This document shows, piece by piece, positions 1 to 5,996 of a stretch of 7,909 nucleotides of DNA. Origin of the DNA: Alphaproteobacteria bacterium (GTDB lineage Bacteria > Pseudomonadota > Alphaproteobacteria > SP197); contig JAJEBJ010000140.1 in the NCBI GenBank assembly GCA_022822575.1, positions 1 through 7,909 of the forward strand, given 5' to 3'. The notes beneath the pieces are model-generated. The model was not told where the DNA came from and ran no database searches. It saw nothing but the letters and a program-made list of their open reading frames with translations. Within the stretch, counting starts at the first letter, position 1. Each line of letters starts with the position of its first letter. The translations under genes were made by a program, and so were the position numbers.

Positions 1-883
1 CATCGGCTTCAGCCTCGGTGTAATGCTGCTCGCGTCCGAAGTTCCGCAGGTTCTGCGTCAGGAGTTCCCGGCATCGCACCCGCCCGGAATTGTCGTTGAG
101 ATCGTTGTGCACGAGATTGGCATACTCGGTGTTGACCCCGGGATCCTTCGCATCCTGATCTTCCCTGACCGGGCCATCGTAGTCCCGGTTGAAGATGTCA
201 TGATTGTAGACGAGGGCATCGGTGGCATCGGGGAAGAAATCCAGGAGAAGCTGCTCGATTTCCGGATAGAAGACGCGCTCCACTTCCGCGGCGTCATAGA
301 AGTCGGTGCAGGTGGAATTGAGGTGGGCCAGGGAGACGCCGAGCCGATCCATGCATTCGGGCGTGGTCACCGATGGACCCGGAGAGGTTTCCCCAATCCT
401 GCGGGCATCGCGCACCACCTGGGGAAAATAAAGGGATCGCCTCGAATTGTTCTCTTCCGCCTGGCGCAACAGGTCTGCTTCCCAGCGCCGCGTCGAATCC
501 TGCCAGAGGGCATTCGACGACACGACGGAATAGGACGGATGCTCATAGACGGTGTAGCGCAACGGCAGCACCACGCCACCTTCGGGCGCTTCCATGCCAC
601 TGGCGCGAATGTGGTCCATGCACTCGTCCCAAGTGCGGAAACCGGTTCCCCACTTCGTTTCGACGGGACCAGGGGGCGCATCCTCGATCCAGCGGATGAA
701 GGCGTCGACATGGCCCCGGGCAATCTGCTCAAGCGCAGCGTCGATCGCCGCCCCGGTCCCCGCATCGCCATCCCGCTCGAATGATGCAAAGGAGAGGCCA
801 CCATTGGCCGCCACCGGCTCAGATTGTCCTCTGGTGATCTCCAGAGACGGCACCCAGGCCGTTCGGGTTCCAAGTCCTTCCAT
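1..883 (-). CDS. CmcJ/NvfI (AsaB-like) family Fe(II)/2OG-type oxygenase, copy A, 3' end outside window
   Basis: The minus-strand frame is open from an ATG at 883 to the left edge, giving 294 codons with no stop. The ATG has GAGGG five bases upstream. The product is a near twin of copy B (my alignment: roughly 25-30 changes in 294 residues, no indels). It contains the HND dyad at residues 259-261, the likely H-x-D iron ligands. The distal His and the 2-oxoglutarate Arg would lie in about 119 C-terminal residues beyond the window, so catalytic completeness is unseen. CmcJ/NvfI relatives include cephamycin CmcJ and fungal NvfI, which act in oxidative steps of secondary metabolism; the substrate here is unknown. 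Changes against copy B cluster in residues 15-190 (for example Cys to Arg in the PLRYTVYEHPS stretch, and NNS for SIW). The gene is the last visible one of a leftward cluster, behind a decayed deaminase fragment. Confidence 0.85.
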   Translation of the reverse strand, partial: MEGLGTRTAWVPSLEITRGQSEPVAANGGLSFASFERDGDAGTGAAIDAALEQIARGHVDAFIRWIEDAPPGPVETKWGTGFRTWDECMDHIRASGMEAPEGGVVLPLRYTVYEHPSYSVVSSNALWQDSTRRWEADLLRQAEENNSRRSLYFPQVVRDARRIGETSPGPSVTTPECMDRLGVSLAHLNSTCTDFYDAAEVERVFYPEIEQLLLDFFPDATDALVYNHDIFNRDYDGPVREDQDAKDPGVNTEYANLVHNDLNDNSGRVRCRELLTQNLRNFGREQHYTEAEAD

Positions 884-917
884 CTGGTCCCTCTCAACGC
901 GTCTGCCGGACAGGTCT

Positions 918-948
918 ACTTTGAACCCATTGAAGGCGGATTCGCAAG
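918..948 (-). promoter_or_regulatory. Conserved 31-bp spacer block upstream of oxygenase copy A
   Basis: This stretch of the spacer between the deaminase-tail stop and the ATG of copy A differs from its counterpart (2457-2487) at a single base by my reading. The 35 bases between it and the ATG differ at about 40% of positions. It starts near CTTGCGAATCCGCC on the minus strand. It contains no convincing -35/-10 pair. A role as an internal regulatory or mRNA-processing element is inference; it may simply be an unchanged patch. Confidence 0.35.
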
Positions 949-979
949 TCCCGGGGGACTCCACCGCTGGCAGCAGCGG

Positions 980-1150
980 TCAACAGGGAAGCCTCCCGGT
1001 CGTACGGTTCCATGCATCGAAGGTGACAATCGCTTCGTCGGCAAGCAACTGTCGGACGGGAATGCAACGCTGTCCGGAGGCCAGCGCCACCTTACGGTAG
1101 ACGAGATCGTCGTCGAAGCGACCAGTGCCGCGTCCTCCCCGGTGGGCCTC
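980..1150 (-). pseudogene. Frameshifted 3' remnant of a GuaD-like deaminase gene
   Basis: Read from 1117 to the TGA at 980-982, the minus strand encodes a 45-residue tail starting FDDDLVYRKVALASGQR. It matches the last 45 residues of the intact deaminase at about 30 of 45 positions (about 76% of bases). Just upstream, at 1118-1148, the GEDAA codons continue the homology in another frame after a one-base deletion relative to the intact gene. Homology fades by about 1165. Nothing encodes the HAE or PCxxC zinc motifs, so this piece cannot be an active deaminase. Its last residue is Cys (TGT) where the intact gene ends in Tyr. It is a by-product of the tandem duplication, which either began inside the deaminase gene or was trimmed later. 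Confidence 0.85.
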
Positions 1151-1180
1151 AGACGCCGCATCATTTCAGCCGGGAACCGT

Positions 1181-2422
1181 TCAGAAGAACACGTACGTGC
1201 GGACCACGATGTTCTTGCGGCAGGGGGCGTCAGGGGGTGCGCCGGGATCGAAGCAGGCGGAGTGGAAAGACCACCTGGAAACGGATCCGTCGGTGATGGA
1301 ATCGTAACACTTCAGCATGGATATCTCGTTGGGCTTCTGGCGCGGAAACCAGTACCAATCATGGTCAGGGCGATAGGTAAACAGGGTGGTCTCACCGACA
1401 CGGTCGTCATAGACGCGGTAGTTCGTGATGTAGGGCTGGTCAGCAAAGGAAGGCCAGGCGCACAGGATGAAGGGGTACTGCTCGACGGTCTCGAACGGTT
1501 TGGCAAGATTGATCGACATGAACCGGCGCGACATCTTGGCATCGGCTTCAGCCTCGGTGTAATGCTGCTCGCGTCCGAAGTTCCGCAGGTTCTGCGTCAG
1601 GAGTTCCCGGCATCGCACCCGCCCGGAATTGTCGTTGAGATCGTTGTGCACGAGATTGACATACCCGGTGTTGACTCCGGGATCCTTCGCATCCTGATCT
1701 TCCCTGACCGGGCCATCGTAGTCCCGGTTGAAGATGTCGTGATTGTAGACGAGGGCATCGGTGGCATCGGGAAAGAAATCCAGGAGAAGCCGCTCGATTT
1801 CCGGATAGAAGACGCGCTCCACTTCCGCGGCGTCATAGAAGTCGGTGCAGGTGGAATTGAGGTGGGCCAGGGAGACGCCGAGCCGATCCATGCACTCGGG
1901 CGTGGTCACCGACAGACCCGGAGAGGTTTCCCCAATCCTGTGGGCATCGCGCAGCACCTGGGGGAAATAGAGGGAACTCCGCCAGATGCTCTCTTCCGCC
2001 CGGCGCAACAGGTCTGCTTCCCGGCGCCGTGCCGAATCCTGCCAGAGGAAATTCGACGACACGACAGAATAGGACGGATGCTCGTAGACGGTGTAGCACA
2101 ACGGCAGCACCACACCGCCATCGGGGGCTTCCATGCCGCCGGCGCGAATGTGGTCCATGCACTCGTTCCACGTGCGGAAACCGGTTCCCCACTTCGTTTC
2201 GACGGGACCAGCGGGCGCATCGTCGATCCAGCGAACGAACTCGTCGACATGACCACGGGCAATCTGCTCGAGAGCGGCGTCGATCGCCGCCCCGGTCCCT
2301 GCATCACCATCCCGCTCGAGTGATGCAAAGGAGAGACCACCATTGGCAGCCACCGGTACCGGTTGTCCGCTGGTGATCTCCAGAGACGGCACCCAGGCCG
2401 TTCGTGTTCCAAGCCCTTCCAT
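1181..2422 (-). CDS. CmcJ/NvfI (AsaB-like) family Fe(II)/2OG-type oxygenase, copy B, complete
   Basis: The gene encodes 413 residues. An upstream TTG at 2512 keeps the frame open, but the ATG at 2422 follows GAGGGG at good spacing and is matched exactly by copy A, so I start there. The C-terminal half carries the family pattern: LVHNDLNDNSGR with the H259-x-D261 iron dyad, RFMSINLAKPFE, a W-W/Y-rich WYWFPRQKPNEISMLKCYDS stretch at about 356-375, and SRWSFHSACFDPGAPP with probable distal ligand H387. The charged PCRKNIVVRTYVFF end includes Arg402 and Arg408, candidates for 2-oxoglutarate binding. Characterised relatives hydroxylate, desaturate or form endoperoxides on secondary metabolites (CmcJ with CmcI in cephamycin C; NvfI in novofumigatonin). 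The protein is presumably cytosolic; I see no signal peptide. It lies 86 nt downstream of the deaminase and is probably co-transcribed with it. The family call is firm; the substrate is unknown. Confidence 0.93.
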   Translation of the reverse strand: MEGLGTRTAWVPSLEITSGQPVPVAANGGLSFASLERDGDAGTGAAIDAALEQIARGHVDEFVRWIDDAPAGPVETKWGTGFRTWNECMDHIRAGGMEAPDGGVVLPLCYTVYEHPSYSVVSSNFLWQDSARRREADLLRRAEESIWRSSLYFPQVLRDAHRIGETSPGLSVTTPECMDRLGVSLAHLNSTCTDFYDAAEVERVFYPEIERLLLDFFPDATDALVYNHDIFNRDYDGPVREDQDAKDPGVNTGYVNLVHNDLNDNSGRVRCRELLTQNLRNFGREQHYTEAEADAKMSRRFMSINLAKPFETVEQYPFILCAWPSFADQPYITNYRVYDDRVGETTLFTYRPDHDWYWFPRQKPNEISMLKCYDSITDGSVSRWSFHSACFDPGAPPDAPCRKNIVVRTYVFF

Positions 2423-2456
2423 CTCGCCCCTCGCAAGGCTTCTGCCGCATGATGCC

Positions 2457-2487
2457 ACTTTGAACCCATCGAAGGCGGATTCGCAAG
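2457..2487 (-). promoter_or_regulatory. Conserved 31-bp spacer block upstream of oxygenase copy B
   Basis: This is the counterpart of the block at 918-948, at the same distance from the oxygenase ATG. It lies in the 86-nt gap between the deaminase stop and the oxygenase start. It is nearly identical in the two units although flanking spacer bases have diverged. Its function, if any, is not evident. Confidence 0.35.
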
Positions 2488-2508
2488 CTCCACCGCCGGC
2501 AGCGGCGG

Positions 2509-2982
2509 TCAATAGGGAACCTTGCCGGCCGTTCGGCTCCAGGAGTCGAAGGTGCCAATCGCTTCGCCTGCAAGCAGCCGTCGAGTGGGGATGGAACGCT
2601 GGGCCATGGCCAGTGCCACTTCGCGGTAGATAAGGTCGTCGTCAAAGCCGATCCGAGCCGCGTCCTCCCTGGTGTTGCCATAGACGATTGCGGAAATTCG
2701 CGCCCAGTAGATGGCGGCAAGACACATCGGACAGGGTTCGCAACTCGTGTAGATGACGCACCCGTCCAGCGAAAAGGTGGAGAGCGTGCGGCAAGCGTCG
2801 CGGATGGCAACGATCTCGGCATGGGCCGTGGGATCGTGGTCGGTGGTCACGCGATTGGCGCCTTCGCCGACGATCCGGTCATCGCGCACGATGACGGCGC
2901 CGAAGGGTCCGCCTTCAAGCGTCGCCACACTTGCGTCAGCAAGGGCGATGGCCCGGCGCATGAAGGCGGCGTCGTCAGGCAT
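2509..2982 (-). CDS. guaD: GuaD-like guanine/nucleoside deaminase (cytidine deaminase superfamily)
   Basis: The gene encodes 157 residues. Zinc-dependent deaminases of this fold hydrolyse an exocyclic amine; GuaD converts guanine to xanthine in the cytosol. The sequence shows GGPFGAVIV (24-32), Asn43, the HAE motif (His54 zinc ligand, Glu56 proton shuttle) and PCPMC (Cys84 and Cys87 zinc ligands), then IYWARISAIVYG. Length, the TSCEPCPMCLAAIYWAR stretch, the GFDDDLIY segment (Asp114) and a C-terminal Tyr157 closely recall Bacillus subtilis GuaD, whose swapped C-terminal tail contributes to guanine recognition; that comparison is from memory. TadA (tRNA adenosine deaminase) is less likely because of this tail. 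The ATG lies 8 nt after the oxygenase stop, with AGGA inside the gap, so translation is probably coupled. A broken copy of its 3' end lies at 980-1150. Guanine itself need not be the substrate: the setting among oxygenases suggests a modified purine or another amino-heterocycle. Confidence 0.88.
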   Translation of the reverse strand: MPDDAAFMRRAIALADASVATLEGGPFGAVIVRDDRIVGEGANRVTTDHDPTAHAEIVAIRDACRTLSTFSLDGCVIYTSCEPCPMCLAAIYWARISAIVYGNTREDAARIGFDDDLIYREVALAMAQRSIPTRRLLAGEAIGTFDSWSRTAGKVPY

Positions 2983-2990
2983 CAGCAGTC

Positions 2991-3863
2991 CTACCGGCTG
3001 CGCACATGGCGCGCGCCGATCTCGGGCGCCTTCTCCTCGGCTCCGGCATAGTAGTAGGTGTTCATCTCGCGCAGCATGGCATCGATCTCGAGAAGAGCGG
3101 CCGGGTTGAGGTCGAAGACGGGTTCGGGTTCGGGCCTGAAATGACCAAACCCGTCCTCCCCCCTGACAAGCGTTGCATAGTCGGCCTCACCCACCACCTG
3201 TCTCATTTCCGGAGTAATGAAGCGCACCGCAAGACCGATACGCCTCGATGCAGACGGGTTCGCCGGAGAGGAATGATAGAGGCTGCCGTGGTGAAGCGAC
3301 ATCTCGCCAGATCTCAGTTCCACGTCGACCGCCTGGTCCTCGTCAACCTCGACCGCCAGTTCCTGACCCCTCGAGAGCTGGTTCGATCCCTGCCAGGTGT
3401 CCCGGTGTTCGACCATGCCATGTCGGTGGGATCCCGGTATGAACCGCATGGCGCCGTTGTCCCGGGTCACGTCACCCAGAGCGATCCAGGCCGTGATTTC
3501 CCGTGAATCGTCGTCGAGACCCCAGTAGCGCAGGTCCTGGTGCCAGCCGACGAAGTCCGTCGTGTGGGGCTCCTTGATGAAGAAGCCGGCGCTCCACAAG
3601 AGTAGGTTGGGGCCCATCAACGACTCGACGGGATCGAGAACGCGGCTGTCCCTCACCAGAGCATGAATCCCTGGCAAAACGAGATGGGGAACATTGAAGG
3701 TGTATTGGAAAACGTGGGGCTGATCGCGGGTCCGTTCGAGCAGATCCTCGGTTTCCTGGCGGAGGTCCCCCGCCTCGGTGGATGAGATTGCCGGCACGGG
3801 AAAGAGATAACCCTGTTCGCGATAGGCGTCCTCGCGTGCGCGGTCGAGAAATCTCCCTGTCAT
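2991..3863 (-). CDS. Phytanoyl-CoA dioxygenase (PhyH) family Fe(II)/2-oxoglutarate oxygenase
   Basis: The gene encodes 290 residues, a usual length for bacterial PhyH proteins. These enzymes hydroxylate a small substrate while converting 2-oxoglutarate to succinate and CO2. Visible signatures are GWHQDLRYWG with the H108-x-D110 iron ligands, ITAWIALGDVTRDNGAMRFIPGSHRHG (123-149; the usual substrate-side strand and PGSH turn), and SLHHGSLYHSSPANPSASRR, where His197 is the likely distal ligand and Arg207 or Arg208 binds the 2-oxoglutarate carboxylate. The triad looks complete. No signal peptide or membrane segment is seen. The ATG at 3863 follows AAGGGAGAA at proper spacing. The deaminase begins 8 nt after the TAG stop, so both probably share one mRNA that starts in the 400-nt spacer upstream. 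The substrate is not deducible; bacterial members act on ectoine, halogenation targets, antibiotics and others. Confidence 0.92.
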   Translation of the reverse strand: MTGRFLDRAREDAYREQGYLFPVPAISSTEAGDLRQETEDLLERTRDQPHVFQYTFNVPHLVLPGIHALVRDSRVLDPVESLMGPNLLLWSAGFFIKEPHTTDFVGWHQDLRYWGLDDDSREITAWIALGDVTRDNGAMRFIPGSHRHGMVEHRDTWQGSNQLSRGQELAVEVDEDQAVDVELRSGEMSLHHGSLYHSSPANPSASRRIGLAVRFITPEMRQVVGEADYATLVRGEDGFGHFRPEPEPVFDLNPAALLEIDAMLREMNTYYYAGAEEKAPEIGARHVRSR

Positions 3864-4263
3864 CTCGTTCTCCCTTCCCTGCCGTGTTTGACCGGCACGC
3901 CGAGTACCGGGCGTGATCCTGAAGATCTGGCAGCATGATGGTTGCGTAGAGGTGTGCCGAAAAGGGTTTCCTGATCCGGTCGCCAGACAAACTCCACTTC
4001 GTCAGGTGTAGCACCGGTAGTCAGCCAGGGCAGACAGGATCGTTGACACGCCCCGGACTCGGACGCCGACCACTGCCAGGCCTTGCCGGCCCTCTGGAAC
4101 ACCGAACGGGGAATCGACGCACCCCTGGTCGCGAGCCTCCGAGCCTTGAGGAAGGCACAACAGCGTTGACAGCTGACGTGACATGCGGGGTTTGAGAATC
4201 GAAGGACTGATGCAGCAGGAAAGCACATCGCAGGTCGGTCCATTGCGGGGTGATTATGCGAAC
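3864..4263. other. 400-nt spacer between methyltransferase and PhyH gene; no gene recognised
   Basis: Short frames are open here on the minus strand (for example 4243-3860 and 4226-4002), but they have no recognisable domain, no good Shine-Dalgarno site and atypical composition rich in Cys, Ser and Arg. I see no tRNA-like T-loop, no hairpin with a T-run and no clear -35/-10 pair. Its length suggests that the PhyH-deaminase-oxygenase set has its own promoter here, read leftward. Confidence 0.5.
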
Positions 4264-5058
4264 TCAGTCCGCCTGTGTCAGGCGTCGGGCCAACATGTGA
4301 GTGTGATGGATGCCACCTCCGGCGAGGGCATCACGGCGTCGCATGCTGGCGTCGACGCGCCTGGCGAACATCTCCTCGCCCAAGGCCTCCTTGAGGGGCC
4401 CGGCTTTCGGTCCTCGAACCCATGCCACTTCCCGCCGTGCGGCTTCGAGTGATCGCGCTGTGTCGTCCTTCACGCACGGAGGGCCCAGACCAGCCCGGCT
4501 GAACGCCTCCTCGTAAACGACGAGTTGCTCGAAGCGAAAGGTGAGACCATAGGCCTTCATGGCGTCAATCCAGGCATTGTAAAGGTGTGGTGCCGCGTCG
4601 GGGCCGGAGGGAACCGTGAAGTCGGCGCAGATCACCTGCCCTCCCGGTAGCAGTACGCGCGCGACCTCGCCAAACAGGGCGGCCTTGTCAGGAATATGAC
4701 AGACGACATCCTTGGCAAACACGGCATCGAAGGAGGCATCATCAAACGGCAATGGCCCCGGCGTCACATGATGCGTTTCGATCTTCGCAGACAGCCCGGC
4801 CCCGGAGATCGTCTCGCGTGCTCGCACAACGAGACCTTCGTCGACATCGATCGATGTCACGTAAGCGGCGCCAAACGTTCCGGCAAGCATGACTGCAGCA
4901 CCGCCAAGACCACAGCCGATATCGAGTACCGTACGTCCGGCGAGGTCGACGCCATCGAGCAGGGCGGCCATTTCCTCGGCACCGCCAGGCGACAGGAATC
5001 CCTTGCCATAGAGCGCCTGCATGCCTTCGACAACATTGGTCGAATACTGGGTAGTCAT
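4264..5058 (-). CDS. Class I SAM-dependent methyltransferase (phosphoethanolamine/sarcosine N-methyltransferase-like)
   Basis: The gene encodes 264 residues from the ATG at 5058. An in-frame TTG at 5097 would add 13 residues of unlikely composition (MCVVCQVAWRCEV), so I reject it. After a YGKGFLSPGG stretch (17-26), reminiscent of phosphoethanolamine and glycine/sarcosine N-methyltransferases, comes motif I VLDIGCGLGG (44-53). Then follow an acidic SIDVDE (69-74) for the SAM ribose, LPFDDASFDAVFAKDVVCHIPDK (103-125; motif II region) and VLLPGGQVICADF (135-147; motif III). The domain is complete and cytosolic. It should transfer a methyl group from SAM to a small molecule, with N-methylation favoured by resemblance only. 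Its neighbours are a GFA-type protein 237 nt upstream and, after a 400-nt gap, the oxygenase set. This is weak evidence for one operon but fits one gene cluster. Confidence 0.88.
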   Translation of the reverse strand: MTTQYSTNVVEGMQALYGKGFLSPGGAEEMAALLDGVDLAGRTVLDIGCGLGGAAVMLAGTFGAAYVTSIDVDEGLVVRARETISGAGLSAKIETHHVTPGPLPFDDASFDAVFAKDVVCHIPDKAALFGEVARVLLPGGQVICADFTVPSGPDAAPHLYNAWIDAMKAYGLTFRFEQLVVYEEAFSRAGLGPPCVKDDTARSLEAARREVAWVRGPKAGPLKEALGEEMFARRVDASMRRRDALAGGGIHHTHMLARRLTQAD

Positions 5059-5259
5059 GACCTCGCATCTCCACGCCACCTGGCAAACGACGCACAATAC
5101 TGCATGGCGCTCTCACCACCGAACAAGGGGGAATCTGCGCCCGCATCCATCAACTCCAAAGCCCGCGTTCCGTGCCGACAGATGCAACGCGCGCCGGAAT
5201 CAGTGAACTCCATGGGCGCTGAGTGCATGGCGAGTGAGATGTGCCCAACGGGGACAACA

Positions 5260-5280
5260 CCGCGAGACGCGGGATTCCCG
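5260..5280 (-). terminator. Possible weak hairpin pair downstream of the GFA-type gene
   Basis: Sixteen bases or more past the TAA of the GFA gene the sequence holds CCGCG-AGA-CGCGG (5260-5272), overlapping CGGG-ATT-CCCG (5270-5280). The stems are 4-5 bp with triloops and there is no T-run, so factor-independent termination is doubtful. Confidence 0.2.
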
Positions 5281-5295
5281 AAGTCGGTCTCAGTC

Positions 5296-5733
5296 TTACT
5301 TCGGCCCGTGCCTCAGGGGCGTACCCTCGCCGGGAAAGCCCTCGTATCGCGGAAGGTCGTCGGCCACTTCCATCCACGCGATACGCTCGGGCTCGAAGGC
5401 ATGGGCCGTCGGTACCAGCGAGTCGGGCTCGTCGAAGGTGCTGATGTGGAACTCGATGATCGGACCAAGGTCACCACCGTCACCTTCCCATGTCAGTGGC
5501 GTTCCACAGTCACCGCAGAAACCGCGACGCACGCCTGGCGATGAATTGTAGTGCCTGCGATCCGCGCCGCTGAAGGTAATCTGCTCGACCCTGTAGCCGG
5601 CGAGCGTCACCACGGCAGCACCGTTGTGCTTGCGGCAGCTGTGACAGTGGCAATGAGTCACATCGAAAGGCTCGTCCCTCGCCTCGAAGCGTATGGCGCC
5701 GCACATGCAACGCCCGGTTCTCGTCACGGTCAT
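5296..5733 (-). CDS. GFA/CENP-V domain protein (glutathione-dependent formaldehyde-activating enzyme-like)
   Basis: The gene encodes 145 residues from the ATG at 5733, eight bases or so after GGGGAGGA. A frame extending to 5772 would add 13 residues upstream of this excellent ribosome site and is rejected. The zinc cysteines of the family are all present: GRCMCGAIRF (Cys9, Cys11), THCHCHSCRK (Cys28, Cys30, Cys33) and FCGDCGTPL (Cys73, Cys76). FEPERIAWMEVADDLPRYEGFPG near the C-terminus (113-135) is also typical. The founding member Gfa of Paracoccus was proposed to promote the glutathione-formaldehyde adduct, but most relatives have no proven activity, so the product should be named by domain. 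Its position beside a methyltransferase and iron oxygenases raises the possibility of handling formaldehyde from oxidative demethylation; this is inference. The protein is small, soluble and without a signal peptide. Confidence 0.92.
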   Translation of the reverse strand: MTVTRTGRCMCGAIRFEARDEPFDVTHCHCHSCRKHNGAAVVTLAGYRVEQITFSGADRRHYNSSPGVRRGFCGDCGTPLTWEGDGGDLGPIIEFHISTFDEPDSLVPTAHAFEPERIAWMEVADDLPRYEGFPGEGTPLRHGPK

Positions 5734-5746
5734 TGTGTCCTCCCCT

Positions 5747-5908
5747 TCAGATGAGCAATGTCCTTCCAACACCGTTGTACCCGTCTCTTGCCATCGGTCC
5801 AGGCACAGGTGCGCCTGGGGGCCCTTCCTGGAATGCGGTCACCGCATAATCGGGGTGTTGGCCCTCCATCGCAACACGGTGTGCTGCCGCATTCAAAATC
5901 CGTGTCAT
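5747..5908 (-). CDS. Possible small ORF or gene remnant just upstream of the GFA-type gene (53 aa)
   Basis: The frame from the ATG at 5908, extendable as far as a TTG at 6055, ends in a TGA 13 nt before the GFA start codon. The GFA Shine-Dalgarno site follows directly, which is an operon-like junction. The product (MTRILNAAAHRVAMEGQHPD and onward, then a Gly/Pro-rich segment) resembles protein more than the other frames do. However, third-position G/C is only near 55%, lower than in neighbouring genes, no good ribosome site precedes the ATG, and I recognise no family. It may be the 3' remnant of a lost gene or simply spacer. Confidence 0.25.
   Translation of the reverse strand: MTRILNAAAHRVAMEGQHPDYAVTAFQEGPPGAPVPGPMARDGYNGVGRTLLI
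5833..5847. promoter_or_regulatory. Perfect 7-1-7 palindrome, possible operator
   Basis: ATGCGGT-C-ACCGCAT is an uninterrupted inverted repeat of a size and form typical of dimeric repressor sites. It lies in the divergent spacer, about 100 nt upstream of the GFA start, and overlaps the doubtful small frame. No regulator gene is in the window to pair with it. Confidence 0.3.
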
Positions 5909-5964
5909 CTGATCGATGTTCTCTGGCCCGCCACGTGACACACCAGCTTCCTGCGTTTCCGACA

Positions 5965-5996
5965 GACCGCAAGGCCATCCCCATGGATGGGCGGTC
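5965..5996. other. Bulged hairpin, 6+6 bp
   Basis: GACCGC (5965-5970) pairs with GCGGTC (5991-5996), and CCATCC (5975-5980) pairs with GGATGG (5985-5990). The loop is CCAT and there is a one-sided AAGG bulge. No T-run follows on either strand, so a terminator is unlikely; an operator or structured leader RNA is possible. Confidence 0.35.

Larger units (their letters stand above)
1..1150. repeat. Tandem duplication unit A (partial): deaminase tail + spacer + oxygenase copy A
   Basis: This segment is a direct repeat of about 1181-2679. From position 1 to 948 the two align at a constant offset of 1539. Copy A then carries about 10 extra bases (949-958, TCCCGGGGGA), and the offset becomes 1529 through the deaminase tail. 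Similarity fades between about 1150 and 1180, just before the stop codon of copy B, so the duplication junction lies there. The left end is outside the window. Confidence 0.9.
1181..2679. repeat. Tandem duplication unit B: deaminase 3' end + spacer + oxygenase copy B
   Basis: This is the direct-repeat partner of unit A. The part of it that pairs with bases inside the window is about 1540-2679. Bases 1181-1539, the C-terminal third of the oxygenase, should pair with sequence beyond the left edge. By hand count the identity is about 97% at 1540-1900, about 90% at 1900-2422 and about 76% in the deaminase tail. Confidence 0.9.

Noticed and set aside
367..897. Minus-strand frame of 176 codons, and its twin at 1906-2493
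   Set aside because: These are +1 frames of the oxygenase genes, rich in Arg, Ser, Cys and Trp. They recur only because the underlying DNA is duplicated.
916..1164. An 82-codon minus-strand frame between the oxygenase genes
   Set aside because: It is the wrong frame of the decayed deaminase tail; the matching frame of the intact deaminase is also non-coding. The region is better described as a pseudogene.
824..2323. A 499-codon plus-strand open frame (and a similar 253-codon frame at 23-784)
   Set aside because: It runs antisense to the two oxygenase genes and repeats with them. It has no domain, and its length follows from GC-rich codon bias on the opposite strand. The minus-strand genes have ribosome sites and recognisable motifs.
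2423..2512. TTG start at 2512 for oxygenase copy B, adding 30 residues
   Set aside because: The extension is low-complexity and overlaps the deaminase stop. The ATG at 2422 has a good Shine-Dalgarno site and is the position conserved in copy A.
3860..4243. Frames of 127 and 74 codons in the spacer before the PhyH gene
   Set aside because: They have no ribosome site, no recognisable family and a Cys/Arg/Ser-rich composition, and they overlap each other in different frames.
4696..5544. A 282-codon plus-strand frame across the methyltransferase and GFA genes
   Set aside because: It is antisense to two genes with complete, diagnostic motifs and has no coherent domain.
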